From NCBI RefSeq assembly GCF_030068475.1, contig NZ_JAQOSP010000106.1:1-33499 (forward strand): 33,499 nt of DNA, given 5' to 3'. The stretch is from Roseofilum acuticapitatum BLCC-M154 (lineage in GTDB: Bacteria > Cyanobacteriota > Cyanobacteriia > Cyanobacteriales > Desertifilaceae). How positions within the stretch are numbered: position 1 is the stretch's first letter; each line of letters starts with the position of its first letter. The notes beneath the pieces were generated by a model. It was not told the origin of the DNA. It was given only the letters and a program-made list of their open reading frames with translations, and did not search any database. Both the position numbers and the translations under genes were made by a program. Shown here one piece after another: positions 17,069 to 25,659 of the stretch.

Positions 17069-17982
17069 ATAAACCGTCAAAGTGGTGGGTGGGGTTGGTT
17101 TTGGGGTTTGGAATTTTAACGATCGCCACTTCGGCCGTTTTTGTGCGCTTGTGCATTGAGTCGGCGGGAATGGGTGGAGTAGGATTTAGTCTGGTTTTAG
17201 CGGCTTTGCGCCTAGCCATAGCTTCCCTGCTGTGTCTTCCCTTATGGAAAGGGGTTCGGCACAGTCGAGCCTCAGTTCAAGGCTGGAAATGGGCGATTTC
17301 TGCTGGATTTTGTTTAGCGATCCATTTTTCCCTCTGGATTACGTCTTTATCCTATACCTCCATTGCGGCTGCTACCACCTTAGTGACCACGAATCCCCTC
17401 TGGGTAGCCTTAATTCTCTGGGTTTGGCAAGGGAAGCGACCCACTAGAGTGACCGTTTTGGGCATTATTATTGCCTTAAGTGGGGGCATTCTGATTGCCT
17501 TGGGAGGAGATAGCGCCACATCAACGGGGTCTCTTTCTCTCCTGGGTAATGCTTTAGCCTTAATGGGCGCTTGGTCTGCTAGTTTTTATCTCATTTTGGG
17601 GCAACAAGCTCAACAGGAAGGGTTGGGTTTGGGTCACTATATCACTACGGTTTATTCCCTTGCGGCCCTGTGTTTACTGCCCATTCCCGTCTTATTGGGC
17701 ATTCCCTATACGGATTATCCCCTTGATGTGTATCTCTATATTGCGATCATGGCTACCCTTCCCCAACTCATGGGTCATACCTCCTTGAATTGGGCAGTAC
17801 GCTGGATTTCACCGACTACGGTTGCTCTAGCTATCCTCTGCGAACCCATAGGGGCAACTTGGCTCGGTTATCTCGTATTTGCGGAAGTTCCTACGCCATT
17901 AGTGTTTGGAGGAGCTGTGATTTTGTTACTGGGCGTTGCTTTGGCGATTTGGGGGGAAGGGAAAAAGAGTCAAAACTATTGA
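17065..17982 (+). CDS. DMT-superfamily EamA permease
   Basis: The 305-residue protein has ten hydrophobic segments in two homologous halves of five (first helix [20 protein letters not shown], second half starting near [20 protein letters not shown]). Each half ends in the family pattern, e.g. [27 protein letters not shown] and [32 protein letters not shown]. EamA proteins export amino acids, metabolites or nucleotide sugars across the inner membrane; the substrate here cannot be told. Translation is coupled to the PatA-like gene through ATGA. The 3' end overlaps the convergent PCP_red gene by 7 bases. Confidence 0.92.
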   Translation: MNKPSKWWVGLVLGFGILTIATSAVFVRLCIESAGMGGVGFSLVLAALRLAIASLLCLPLWKGVRHSRASVQGWKWAISAGFCLAIHFSLWITSLSYTSIAAATTLVTTNPLWVALILWVWQGKRPTRVTVLGIIIALSGGILIALGGDSATSTGSLSLLGNALALMGAWSASFYLILGQQAQQEGLGLGHYITTVYSLAALCLLPIPVLLGIPYTDYPLDVYLYIAIMATLPQLMGHTSLNWAVRWISPTTVALAILCEPIGATWLGYLVFAEVPTPLVFGGAVILLLGVALAIWGEGKKSQNY

Positions 17983-18143
17983 CCAAACTCTAGGCGAGCT
18001 TGTTCGACTAAATCTGCGGTAATGATTTCCGAGTCTGACTCGCGGGCAAGCTGTTCGATGCGTCCTCTGGCTTGCGATCGCACAAAATAGGGAATCTTTT
18101 TCAGTTTAACCTGAGCCTCAGCCGTCCATTGTAATTCATTCAT
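17976..18143 (-). CDS. Stand-alone PCP_red domain mini-protein (ChlB C-terminal-like)
   Basis: The 55-residue protein begins [20 protein letters not shown], continues [17 protein letters not shown] and ends [17 protein letters not shown]. This is the PCP_red pattern (W...A...L..IP.FVR...R..IE..AR......IT...V..A) that forms the C-terminus of ChlB, a subunit of light-independent protochlorophyllide oxidoreductase. In ChlB this small helical domain covers the substrate; the role of free-standing copies is not settled. Start ATG at 18143. The stop lies 7 bases inside the convergent EamA gene. It may be transcribed with, or downstream of, the kinase gene on the same strand. Confidence 0.85.
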   Translation of the reverse strand: MNELQWTAEAQVKLKKIPYFVRSQARGRIEQLARESDSEIITADLVEQARLEFGQ

Positions 18144-18195
18144 CTGCTACACCTTTGCCTTCAGCATCTTCCATTTTAAACCCTGGCGTACCCCT

Positions 18196-20229
18196 TCAGT
18201 CCAACCAAGGTTGATGAACTGAAGGGCGATACATGGGGCGTTTGGGTTGGCTAGGAGTCACTGGTGTGGAGCGAGAGATCTGTTGCACGGTTTGATCTTG
18301 AATTTGGGGTTGCCGAGATTCTCCTTGCCAAACTTTGAGGGTTTTATCAGCACTTGCACTAACGATGATTTGACCATCTGCACTCCAAGCGACTCCATTC
18401 ACGGAATTTTGATGACCTTCTAGGGTGGTTAATAGGGTAGCGGTTTTGACTTGCCAAATTTTTAGGGTGCGATCGTCGCTGCCACTGACTAACAATTGAC
18501 CATCTGGACTAAACGCGAGCGATCGCACATAATCTTGATGTCCTTCAAACACCTGCATGGTTTTCCCGGTCTCAAAATCCCACAGTTTGACCAAATTATC
18601 CCAACCCCCACTGGCTAACCATTGTCCATCGGGACTAAAAGCCAAGGCATTGACAATATTTAATCGGGAAGCCAAATCTCCAAGTGTCGCAAATTCAACT
18701 TCTCGTCCTAAGTGCCACAACTTAATCGTATTATCATCACTCCCACTGGCAATAATCCGCCCATCGGGGCTAAAACTCACTGCTCGCACGGAGGCTAAAT
18801 GACCCGTCAGTGTAAAAATGGCTTCTCCATAGCGGGGAGCTTTGGGGTCAAGTTGCCAAATCTTTACCGTGCGGTCTTTACTGGCACTTGCTAACAGCGT
18901 TCCTTGGGGATTCCAGGCGATCGCATTAATTGCATCTCCATAACGGAGATCGTCCTCTGTATGGCTCTCTCCCAACTGCGGCCCCCATTCTCCCTGTTGC
19001 AAATCCCACACATAGATGGCGCAATCGTCTCCCCCAGTGGCTAAAAACCGACCATTGGGACTAAATGCCACCGCATTGACGTATAAAGCATGACGTTTTA
19101 GAGTTCCCTCATGTTGACCCGTCACCCCATCCCAAAAGCGAATTGCCCGGTCTTCCGAGCCACTAGCAATGACCCTAGAATTGGGATGTATCGCTACTGC
19201 CCTAACCCATTGCGTATGACCACTGAGCGTATGCACGCACTGCCATTCAGATGATGAAGGAGTTGAAGGGAGCGACGGAGAAGCTAACGGAGAAACAACG
19301 GGTTGTATGGTTGTCGTTTTTTTTATAGAATTCACCGAAGGATCTAGAGTCGGTAAACCTTGCAAATCTCTTAAAACTTCTTGGGCAGAATGATAGCGAT
19401 GGTTAATCGCAGCAGCAATGAGGCGATCGATAATTTTTGCCAAAGGTTCACTCATAGGATTATCACCCAAACCCTGCCGCCAAATCCAGGTATCCTCATG
19501 AATATCAAATAACTCAAAGGGTGACTTTCCTGTGAGCATATGCAAACAAGTCACTCCCAAACTATAAAGATCGCTCGAAAAAACCGCCCGCCCCCTTCCC
19601 TGTTCTGGCGCTAAATATTCCGGTGTCCCAATCGTCGTTCCTGTCTTCAATAAAGCGGTTGAAGTGGCATATTTTGCCGCCCCAAAATCAACTAAAACCA
19701 ATTGCCCATTTTCACGCAAAATAATATTTTCGGGTTTAATATCCCGATGAATCACATGATGGTGATGAATAAAATCTAAAACCGGCAGCAAATTATAGAG
19801 TAACTCGCGGATTTGGTTCTCATTAAATATTCCCGTTTTTTCTAAAACTTGGCTTAAATTTTCTCCATCAATAAATTCCTGTACCAGATATTGGCGAGAG
19901 TCTTGGGTAAAGTGGGCGTATAGGGCAGGAATTTGGGCATGTTGACCGAGATCGTCTAATCTGACTGCTTCTTGTTCAAATAATTGGGTTGCTTTTTGTA
20001 CATTATTGGTTCCCTGGGCTTGGGGGAAAAATTGCTTGATTACACAATAGGGTTGGGAAGGCTTATCTTGATCGATCCCCAGAAAGGTGCGCCCAAACCC
20101 CCCTTGACCAATACATTTAAGTGCTTTATACCGGTCTTTGAGCAACAGGGCACTGCGACAGCTTTGACAAAAGGCATTGCCGTCAGGATTTTTGGGTTGC
20201 TTGCAGTCCGGGTTGAGGCAATATCTCAT
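18196..20229 (-). CDS. Serine/threonine protein kinase with zinc ribbon and seven WD40 repeats
   Basis: The protein starts with a zinc-ribbon-like motif (CLNPDC...FCQSC), then a Hanks-type kinase domain: glycine loop GQGGFGRTF, catalytic Lys in YCVIKQFF, HRDIKPENIIL, DFGAAKY and GTPEYLAPEQ. A short linker leads to seven WD40 repeats from HTLSGHTQWVRAVAIHP to TLKVWQG, enough for one closed propeller. It is cytoplasmic; the propeller probably recruits substrates. Kinase-WD40 fusions are frequent in filamentous cyanobacteria. I chose the ATG at 20229 (MRYCLNPDC), the usual start of this family, over the ATG at 20250; this gives 677 residues. It is divergent from the cytosine deaminase gene across 138 bases. 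Targets are unknown. Confidence 0.92.
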   Translation of the reverse strand: MRYCLNPDCKQPKNPDGNAFCQSCRSALLLKDRYKALKCIGQGGFGRTFLGIDQDKPSQPYCVIKQFFPQAQGTNNVQKATQLFEQEAVRLDDLGQHAQIPALYAHFTQDSRQYLVQEFIDGENLSQVLEKTGIFNENQIRELLYNLLPVLDFIHHHHVIHRDIKPENIILRENGQLVLVDFGAAKYATSTALLKTGTTIGTPEYLAPEQGRGRAVFSSDLYSLGVTCLHMLTGKSPFELFDIHEDTWIWRQGLGDNPMSEPLAKIIDRLIAAAINHRYHSAQEVLRDLQGLPTLDPSVNSIKKTTTIQPVVSPLASPSLPSTPSSSEWQCVHTLSGHTQWVRAVAIHPNSRVIASGSEDRAIRFWDGVTGQHEGTLKRHALYVNAVAFSPNGRFLATGGDDCAIYVWDLQQGEWGPQLGESHTEDDLRYGDAINAIAWNPQGTLLASASKDRTVKIWQLDPKAPRYGEAIFTLTGHLASVRAVSFSPDGRIIASGSDDNTIKLWHLGREVEFATLGDLASRLNIVNALAFSPDGQWLASGGWDNLVKLWDFETGKTMQVFEGHQDYVRSLAFSPDGQLLVSGSDDRTLKIWQVKTATLLTTLEGHQNSVNGVAWSADGQIIVSASADKTLKVWQGESRQPQIQDQTVQQISRSTPVTPSQPKRPMYRPSVHQPWLD

Positions 20230-20307
20230 AGCATGGGTTGGGCGGGGCACATTGATCTATATTACGGTGAATAGGGGAATGGGGGAGTGGGGGAATGGGG
20301 AACTGTA

Positions 20308-20329
20308 GGGGCGAACGGCCGTTCACCCC
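20308..20329. repeat. 22-bp palindrome in a G-rich spacer
   Basis: GGGGCGAACGG and CCGTTCACCCC form an inverted repeat with one mismatch. It follows a G-rich direct-repeat stretch (20276-20302) and sits between the divergent kinase and cytosine deaminase genes. Palindromes of this kind are commonly dispersed in cyanobacterial genomes. Confidence 0.6.
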
Positions 20330-20367
20330 CACAACCACGCCTTCTATAGTTTACTGATTACTAGCTT

Positions 20368-21606
20368 ATGTACGATTTAGTGATTAAGGGGGGACGATTT
20401 CCAGGGGGCGATCGCCTGGATCTGGCGATTTCTGGTAACCAGATCGCTGAAATTGCCCCAGAAATCAATGCTCCCAGCCACGAGGAACTCTGGGTAGAGG
20501 GTAAGTTAATCAGCCCTCCGTTTGTGGAGTCCCATATTCACCTAGATTCAGCTCTGACTGCGGGAGATCCGCGCTGGAATGAGAGCGGAACTCTGTTTGA
20601 AGGAATTGCCATTTGGGGCGATCGCAAGCAATCCTTAAATTATGAGGAACTCCAGCAAAGAGCCTTAAAAGCCCTCAAGCAACAAGCCGCACAGGGAGTC
20701 CTATGGGTACGCACCCATGCAGATGTCAGCGAACCCCATCTCATCGCCTTAAAAGCCTTATTGGACTTGCGAGAGGAGGTAAAAGACTGGCTAACCCTGC
20801 AAGTCGTCGCCTTTCCCCAAGATGGCATTTATGGACACCCCCAAAACGAACAGCTTCTGGAAACCGCCTTGCAACTCGGAGCAGATGCAGTTGGAGGCAT
20901 TCCCCACTACGAATTCACCCGCGAAGATGGCGTACAATCCGTTCACCGCATCTTTGAACTCGCGCAACAGTATGACAAATTAATTGACATTCACTGTGAT
21001 GAAATCGACGACGATCAAGCCCGGTTTTTAGAAGTTGTCGCTGCTTGTGCCATTCGTAGCGGACTCGGTTCACGAGTGACCGCCAGTCATACAACGGCTT
21101 TTGGTTCCTATAATAATGCCTATGCCTTTAAGTTAATGGGATTGCTCAAACGAGCAAATATTAACTTTATTGCCAATCCTTTAATCAACATTACTCTACA
21201 AGGGCGTACCGATACTTATCCCAAACGGCGCGGCATTACCCGTGTGAAAGAATTATGGCAAAATGGCTTAAATGTTTCTCTCGGCCATGACTGTATTCAA
21301 GACCCTTGGTATAGTCTAGGAACCGGCAATATGTTAGAAGTTGCTCATATGGCGGTTCATGTCTGCCAGATGACGGGAATGGCAGAAATTAATGCTTGCT
21401 ACGACATGGTGACGACAGGAGGGGCAAAAACCTTAAATGTCTCCGATCTGTACGGGTTAGAAGTGGGAAAACCAGCTAATATCATTATTCTTGATGCCGA
21501 GAGTCCCTATGATGCCATTTGCCGACGAGCAACAGTGGAGGTGGTGATTTCTCAAGGGCAAGTGCGGGTTAAAACCGATGTGCCCCAAGTCCATTGGGAG
21601 GTTTAA
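20368..21606 (+). CDS. codA: Cytosine deaminase (amidohydrolase superfamily, CodA type)
   Basis: CodA converts cytosine to uracil and ammonia for pyrimidine salvage in the cytoplasm. The 412-residue protein follows E. coli CodA closely along its length: PPFVESHIHLDSALTAGDPRWNESGTLFEGI, DIHCDEIDD, TASHTTAFGSYNNAY and FIANPLINITLQGR. Metal and catalytic residues are intact: His56, His58, His209, Glu212, His241 and Asp308. The residue after the metal-binding Asp (E. coli Asp314) is Cys309 here, which could shift substrate preference, for example towards another pyrimidine or a related heterocycle. There is no CodB-like permease next to it, unlike E. coli. Start ATG at 20368 is the first in frame and fits the family. 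Confidence 0.88.
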   Translation: MYDLVIKGGRFPGGDRLDLAISGNQIAEIAPEINAPSHEELWVEGKLISPPFVESHIHLDSALTAGDPRWNESGTLFEGIAIWGDRKQSLNYEELQQRALKALKQQAAQGVLWVRTHADVSEPHLIALKALLDLREEVKDWLTLQVVAFPQDGIYGHPQNEQLLETALQLGADAVGGIPHYEFTREDGVQSVHRIFELAQQYDKLIDIHCDEIDDDQARFLEVVAACAIRSGLGSRVTASHTTAFGSYNNAYAFKLMGLLKRANINFIANPLINITLQGRTDTYPKRRGITRVKELWQNGLNVSLGHDCIQDPWYSLGTGNMLEVAHMAVHVCQMTGMAEINACYDMVTTGGAKTLNVSDLYGLEVGKPANIIILDAESPYDAICRRATVEVVISQGQVRVKTDVPQVHWEV

Positions 21607-21712
21607 GTGGTACTGGCATTTGTCTAGAACCTTGTAGTCCTCACAAGCCAGAACATTCAACAATGTACCCTACAAATCTAGTATACTAATTAAAGTATGC
21701 ACGCCTCTTGAT

Positions 21713-22129
21713 ATGTCAGCCAAAGATCTGTTTCACAATACAGTACGAGTTGCTCTAGAAAAAGATGGGTGGAGAATTACGCATGATCCACTTTCAGTTT
21801 CTGTGGATGGGATTGAATTTTATATTGATTTGGCTGCTCAGAGGCTTTTGGCAGCAGAGAAAGAAGGTCAAAAAATAGCGGTAGAAGTTAAATCATTTCT
21901 GGGGAAATCAGAAGTTAGTGAGTTTCATACGGCTTTAGGACAAACTCTTAACTATCGTTCAGCCCTGCGAAAGAAAGAACCCGATCGCATGTTATATTTA
22001 GCAGTTAGTAATGAGGTGTATCTGCAATTTTTCTCGATTGTATTTATTCAAGATGTAATTGCCGAGCATCAGTTAAAGCTTGCCATTTTTGAAGTCACAA
22101 AAGAGGAGATTATTTTATGGAAGGAATAA
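21713..22129 (+). CDS. xisH: XisH family protein (PD-(D/E)XK nuclease-like)
   Basis: The 138-residue protein matches XisH, known as an fdxN element excision controlling factor in heterocyst-forming cyanobacteria. The start is AKDLFHNTVRVALEKDGWRITHDP. The middle contains FYIDLAAQRLLAAEKEGQKIAVEVKSFLG, which carries the D...ExK spacing of PD-(D/E)XK nucleases (Asp in YIDLA, Glu and Lys in VEVKSF). The gene overlaps xisI by 13 bases. XisH-XisI pairs are found widely without any fdxN element, often in many copies, so a role in excision here is unproven. The upstream spacer (21607-21712) is AT-rich and could hold its promoter. Confidence 0.93.
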   Translation: MSAKDLFHNTVRVALEKDGWRITHDPLSVSVDGIEFYIDLAAQRLLAAEKEGQKIAVEVKSFLGKSEVSEFHTALGQTLNYRSALRKKEPDRMLYLAVSNEVYLQFFSIVFIQDVIAEHQLKLAIFEVTKEEIILWKE

Positions 22130-22446
22130 ACTACTCAGAGATCGTTCAAACTGTGTTGCAAAAACATACGGTAAATCACTTGTCTGATGGGACTGAAAAA
22201 CAACTCATTTTCGATGTTCAGCGCGATCGCTATCTTTTAGTGTATTTGGGTTGGGAACATGAAAAATGGGCTTATGGGTGTGTTGTTCATATAGAAATTA
22301 AGGATGGCAAGGTTTGGATTCAGCGAGATTTGACTGAGGTGGGTATTGGCAACGAATTAGCAGAATTAGGTATCCCGAAAACCGATATCATATTAGGATT
22401 TCGATCGCCTTATCTCCGACAGTTTACGGGTTTTGGGATCGGTTAA
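22117..22446 (+). CDS. xisI: XisI family protein
   Basis: The 109-residue protein has the XisI pattern: YSEIVQTVLQKH, VQRDRYLLVYLGWEHEKWAYGCVVHIEIKDGKVWIQRD, then the C-terminal GIPKTDIILGFRSPYLRQFTGF. It is the obligate partner of XisH, overlapping its 3' end by 13 bases, and the pair is translated together. In the known system XisI and XisH act with the recombinase XisF. The biochemical role of XisI itself is not known. Confidence 0.94.
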   Translation: MEGINYSEIVQTVLQKHTVNHLSDGTEKQLIFDVQRDRYLLVYLGWEHEKWAYGCVVHIEIKDGKVWIQRDLTEVGIGNELAELGIPKTDIILGFRSPYLRQFTGFGIG

Positions 22447-22510
22447 TTCCGGAACTCAGGGTATGATACGCTAAACGAAGATGGTACTGCTCTGGCGATC
22501 GCTCCCTTTA

Positions 22511-24295
22511 ATGGATAATTCCACTTTTTCTCTCTCTGCCCCCACCACTGCCCCAGAAACCTTGAATCGACACTTGCCAAGGGTGGGGCGACTTCCTCAG
22601 CAGCGATGGCAGATTTTCGATCCCGCTCCCCAGATCGAGCAGTTTGCCCAACAGGTGAATTTATCCCCCTTAATTGCCCAAGTTTTGCACAATCGAGGGA
22701 TTCAAACACCCTCAGAAGCCCAAGGATATCTACATCCGGATCGGCTCAAACTCCCCCATCCCTTGGAAGAATTCCCTGATTTAGAAAAAAGTGTGGCTTT
22801 GTTGAAAGAGGCGATCGCCCAAGGACAAAAAATTGCCATCTGTGGAGATTATGATGCTGATGGCATGACCAGTACCGCCCTCTTATTACGCAGCTTAAAC
22901 CATTTGGGCGCTCAAGTCGATTATGCCATTCCCAGTCGCATGAATGAAGGCTATGGGATTAATCGCCGCATTGTGGAAGAATTTCACCAAGAAGGGGTCG
23001 AAATTATCTTAACGGTAGATAATGGCATTTCTGCCTATGACCCCATTGCGCGGGCAGTTGAATTAGGCTTAAGGGTAATTATTACCGATCACCATGAATT
23101 ACCCAATCAATTGCCGCCAGCGACTGCTATTTTAAATCCCAAACTGTTACCCAAAACTTCGCCTTATGCTTCTGTTGCCGGAGTTGGAGTAGCTTATATT
23201 CTGGCTATTACTTTAGCCCAAGAGTTGGGACAAGCCAAAGCTATTTATCCTCTATGTTTAGAACTATTTACATTAGGGACGATCGCCGATCTCGCTCCCT
23301 TAACCGGAGTCAATCGACGCTGGTTAAAGCGGGGACTCAGCCGTTTACCCGATTCAGAATTGGCAGGAGTACAAGCCTTAATTCAGGTTTCTGGAGTCAA
23401 CGATCGCCAGAAATCCCTTAAGCCGGAGGATATCGGCTTTCGCTTAGGGCCGAGAATTAATGCGATCGGTCGTTTATCCGATCCCCAAATTGTTATCGAC
23501 TTATTAACAACTGATGAACCCGGAATTGCCCTAGAGCAAGCCATGAAATGCGAGCAAATTAATCGCCATCGTCAAGAACTTTGCGAGCAGATTACTCACG
23601 AAGCTATTAATATCATTGAACGAGAAAAAATCCCCCTATACGACGATCGAGTATTGGTCTTAGTTCAACCCGGTTGGCATCATGGAGTCATTGGAATTGT
23701 CGCTTCTCGTTTAGTCGAGCGCTATGGCGTTCCTGTGTTTATAGGAACCTATGAAGACGAGGATCGCATCCGGGGTTCAGCGCGAGGGATTCCGGAATTT
23801 CATGTCTTTGAAGCTTTAGAATATTGCGATCATCTGTTAGGAAAATATGGGGGGCATAAAGCGGCTGGTGGATTTTCTTTACCGAGCCAAAATTTAGAAG
23901 CCTTTCAAGAACAACTGAGCGATTTTTCCCATCGTTGCTTAGAACCGCAATGGCTAAAACCCTTGATCCGTATTGATGGGTTAGCCGATTTTAGTCAATT
24001 GGATCTAGATTTATATGGGCAAATCGATCGCTTGCATCCCTGTGGGATCGAAAATAATTTACCCATTTTCTGGACTCCGGATGTGCGAATTTTAGAGCAA
24101 AAAATTGTTGGAAAAGGGCATATTAAGCTCACTTTAACCGAGGAAAAGTCTAAGCGGATATTGAAGGCGATCGCCTGGCGCTGGCAAGATTACTTTCCTC
24201 TCCCTTCTCGATTAGATATTGCCTATAGTTTGCGGGAAAATACTTGGAATGGTAATACTACTCTTGAGCTAGAGTTAGTCGGAGCCAGACTTTAA
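22511..24295 (+). CDS. recJ: Single-stranded-DNA-specific 5'-3' exonuclease RecJ
   Basis: RecJ degrades single-stranded DNA in recombination and mismatch or base-excision repair. The DHH phosphoesterase domain is complete: ICGDYDADGMTSTALL (motif I), ILTVDNGIS, VIITDHHELP with NPK following, and FTLGTIADLAPL. Then come RLGPRINAIGRL, the DHHA1 domain with GWHHGVIGIVASRL and GKYGGHKAAGGFSL, and the OB-fold-like C-terminus. I chose the ATG at 22511 (MDNSTFSLSAP), which gives 594 residues; the frame opens 30 bases earlier at 22481, where the extra residues look unrelated. It lies 64 bases after xisI. Confidence 0.94.
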   Translation: MDNSTFSLSAPTTAPETLNRHLPRVGRLPQQRWQIFDPAPQIEQFAQQVNLSPLIAQVLHNRGIQTPSEAQGYLHPDRLKLPHPLEEFPDLEKSVALLKEAIAQGQKIAICGDYDADGMTSTALLLRSLNHLGAQVDYAIPSRMNEGYGINRRIVEEFHQEGVEIILTVDNGISAYDPIARAVELGLRVIITDHHELPNQLPPATAILNPKLLPKTSPYASVAGVGVAYILAITLAQELGQAKAIYPLCLELFTLGTIADLAPLTGVNRRWLKRGLSRLPDSELAGVQALIQVSGVNDRQKSLKPEDIGFRLGPRINAIGRLSDPQIVIDLLTTDEPGIALEQAMKCEQINRHRQELCEQITHEAINIIEREKIPLYDDRVLVLVQPGWHHGVIGIVASRLVERYGVPVFIGTYEDEDRIRGSARGIPEFHVFEALEYCDHLLGKYGGHKAAGGFSLPSQNLEAFQEQLSDFSHRCLEPQWLKPLIRIDGLADFSQLDLDLYGQIDRLHPCGIENNLPIFWTPDVRILEQKIVGKGHIKLTLTEEKSKRILKAIAWRWQDYFPLPSRLDIAYSLRENTWNGNTTLELELVGARL

Positions 24296-24319
24296 GGGGA
24301 AATAGGGAATAGGAAATGA

Positions 24320-24625
24320 TTAACTGTTGGCACTTTTGGCTTTCATGCGCCATTGCTTGCGCCAATGGTTAATTAACATTGTTAACCCTGTAATTAACAT
24401 CCAGAGTAAACCTAAGCCATTGAGCAAAACATAAAAAGATTCAAAGGATTTACCGAAATATTCGCCTTCATGGATCACCATCAGGATATGAACCTGATCG
24501 CGAGTGAGTCCAAACCAATCTTTGGCTAACCGGTAGGAAACTCCGGTAAAGACGGTGGTGAACAGGGGAAGCAGGACAATGGGAGCGAGGGTTTTATGCA
24601 GAGTACGAATGGTGAGTTTAGCCAT
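24320..24625 (-). CDS. PepSY-associated transmembrane helix protein
   Basis: This 101-residue protein has two or three hydrophobic helices (LAPIVLLPLFTTVFTGVSYRL near the N-terminus and YVLLNGLGLLWMLITGLTML near the C-terminus) and a basic tail (NHWRKQWRMKAKS). The beginning RTLHKTLAPIVLLPL and central HEGEYFGKSFESFYVLLNGLGLLWMLITG follow PepSY-associated TM proteins, which in larger relatives take part in iron or periplasmic redox processes. The function of the short cyanobacterial form is unknown. It is convergent with recJ, 24 bases away. Confidence 0.75.
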   Translation of the reverse strand: MAKLTIRTLHKTLAPIVLLPLFTTVFTGVSYRLAKDWFGLTRDQVHILMVIHEGEYFGKSFESFYVLLNGLGLLWMLITGLTMLINHWRKQWRMKAKSANS

Positions 24626-24728
24626 GATTAGCCTCCATAGACTCCAACCGTTATTTTACAGTGCTTTGTGGTGAGTGAGGTTTAAAGGGGGAGCGAGATC
24701 GATTTCAGTGCAGTGCCTAACACTCATT

Positions 24729-24756
24729 AAAAAAAAGCCCGATGCGATCGGGCTTT
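24729..24756 (-). terminator. Intrinsic terminator of psb30
   Basis: AAAGCCCGAT and ATCGGGCTTT form a perfect 10-bp stem with loop GCG. The A-run at 24729-24736 becomes a U-run on the minus-strand transcript. It lies about 25 bases beyond the psb30 stop. Confidence 0.9.
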
Positions 24757-24780
24757 AGCGCGTAAGGAGTGAACGATATA

Positions 24781-24921
24781 CTAGAGGTCGCCACCTCGTA
24801 AAAATAAAACAAAGATAACGGCTGGGCCAGCTACCACTACTAATGTTAGCATTAGTAGCTGTGCAATGAGTACCCAATCGATGCTGGCAAGACCTGAGAA
24901 CAAATTCGTGACAAAATCCAT
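24781..24921 (-). CDS. psb30: Photosystem II protein Psb30 (Ycf12)
   Basis: Psb30 is a one-helix subunit at the edge of the photosystem II core, near PsbJ and cytochrome b559, in the thylakoid membrane. The 46-residue protein MDFVTNLFSGLASIDWVLIA... ends in the family signature AGPAVIFVLFLRGGDL. I chose the ATG at 24921, preceded by GGAGGAG, over the in-frame ATG at 24975, because the extra 18 residues are not part of Psb30. A strong terminator follows. The length fits the family. Confidence 0.93.
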   Translation of the reverse strand: MDFVTNLFSGLASIDWVLIAQLLMLTLVVVAGPAVIFVLFLRGGDL

Positions 24922-25075
24922 GGCTCCTCCACTCTCAACCCTAGGAGTTGATGCAATTATATAGACAGAATGCAACTTCTGATTTTACATGGGGATCGAC
25001 CCCAAGCTTTAAGGAAGTTAACAAAACTCAATAAAGTTTAGCCCAATTTCCCAGTCCAGCTTACGGAGTAGCTTT

Positions 25076-25441
25076 ATGGCAACTTGGCGTTGTATTAAAC
25101 AGTGTGGTGCGTGCTGCCATCTCGATCCAGACGAACGACCGGATCTCGACCAATACCTATCCCCTAGTGAGTTAGAACTCTACTATAGTTTGGTGGGCCC
25201 TGATGGCTGGTGCGTCCACTTCGACCATTTAAGCAAAGAATGTACCATTTATCCAGACCGTCCCCAATTCTGTCGGGTACAACCGGATGTATATGAGCGG
25301 ATGTTTGGGATTGAACCGGAGGAGTTGAATGATTTTGCGATCGAGTGCTGTGAAGAGCAAATTGGGGGGGTTTATGGCGATCGCTCCTTGGAGTTGCTCC
25401 GATTTCGGCGCGAAGTTGGCTTAGAGACAGAAGAAATCTAA
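25076..25441 (+). CDS. YkgJ family cysteine-cluster protein
   Basis: This 121-residue protein carries the zinc/iron-chelating cysteine pattern CIKQCGACCHLD near the N-terminus and CTIYPDRPQFCRV in the middle, with further CC at 90-91. The YkgJ/CxxCxxCC family is thought to bind a metal or an iron-sulfur cluster; the biological role is not established. An acidic surface (PDERPDLDQYLSPSELELYY) is typical of the cyanobacterial form. The gene stands alone with 40 to 60 bases of spacer before the downstream repeat element. Confidence 0.85.
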   Translation: MATWRCIKQCGACCHLDPDERPDLDQYLSPSELELYYSLVGPDGWCVHFDHLSKECTIYPDRPQFCRVQPDVYERMFGIEPEELNDFAIECCEEQIGGVYGDRSLELLRFRREVGLETEEI

Positions 25442-25493
25442 GTATTCACGGCGATCGCGAAGTGAGGGGATTTGGATTTTCCTGGGATGGATG

Positions 25494-25659
25494 ATATCAA
25501 GTTCGCTTATTCATGTCCGCGAAGCGGAAATACCCTAATTAAAAATTTAGGGAGCAAGATGCTCCCACTCCAGTCATATCAAAGAATTCGAGGAGTGCGG
25601 GCATCTTGCCCGCTTCTTAACAAATTTTCATGTCCGCTTGCGGAAACCGGACTTGATAT
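25494..25659. mobile_element. 166-bp MITE-like element
   Basis: Terminal inverted repeats are ATATCAAGTTCG (25494-25505) and CGGACTTGATAT (25648-25659), one mismatch. The interior holds two stem-loops, GGGAGC-AAGAT-GCTCCC and GCGGGC-ATCTT-GCCCGC, and an inner inverted pair ATGTCCGC/GCGGAAA. From 25512 it is nearly identical to bases 1-150. It has no coding capacity. It overlaps the 3' end of the potassium channel gene. Confidence 0.88.
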
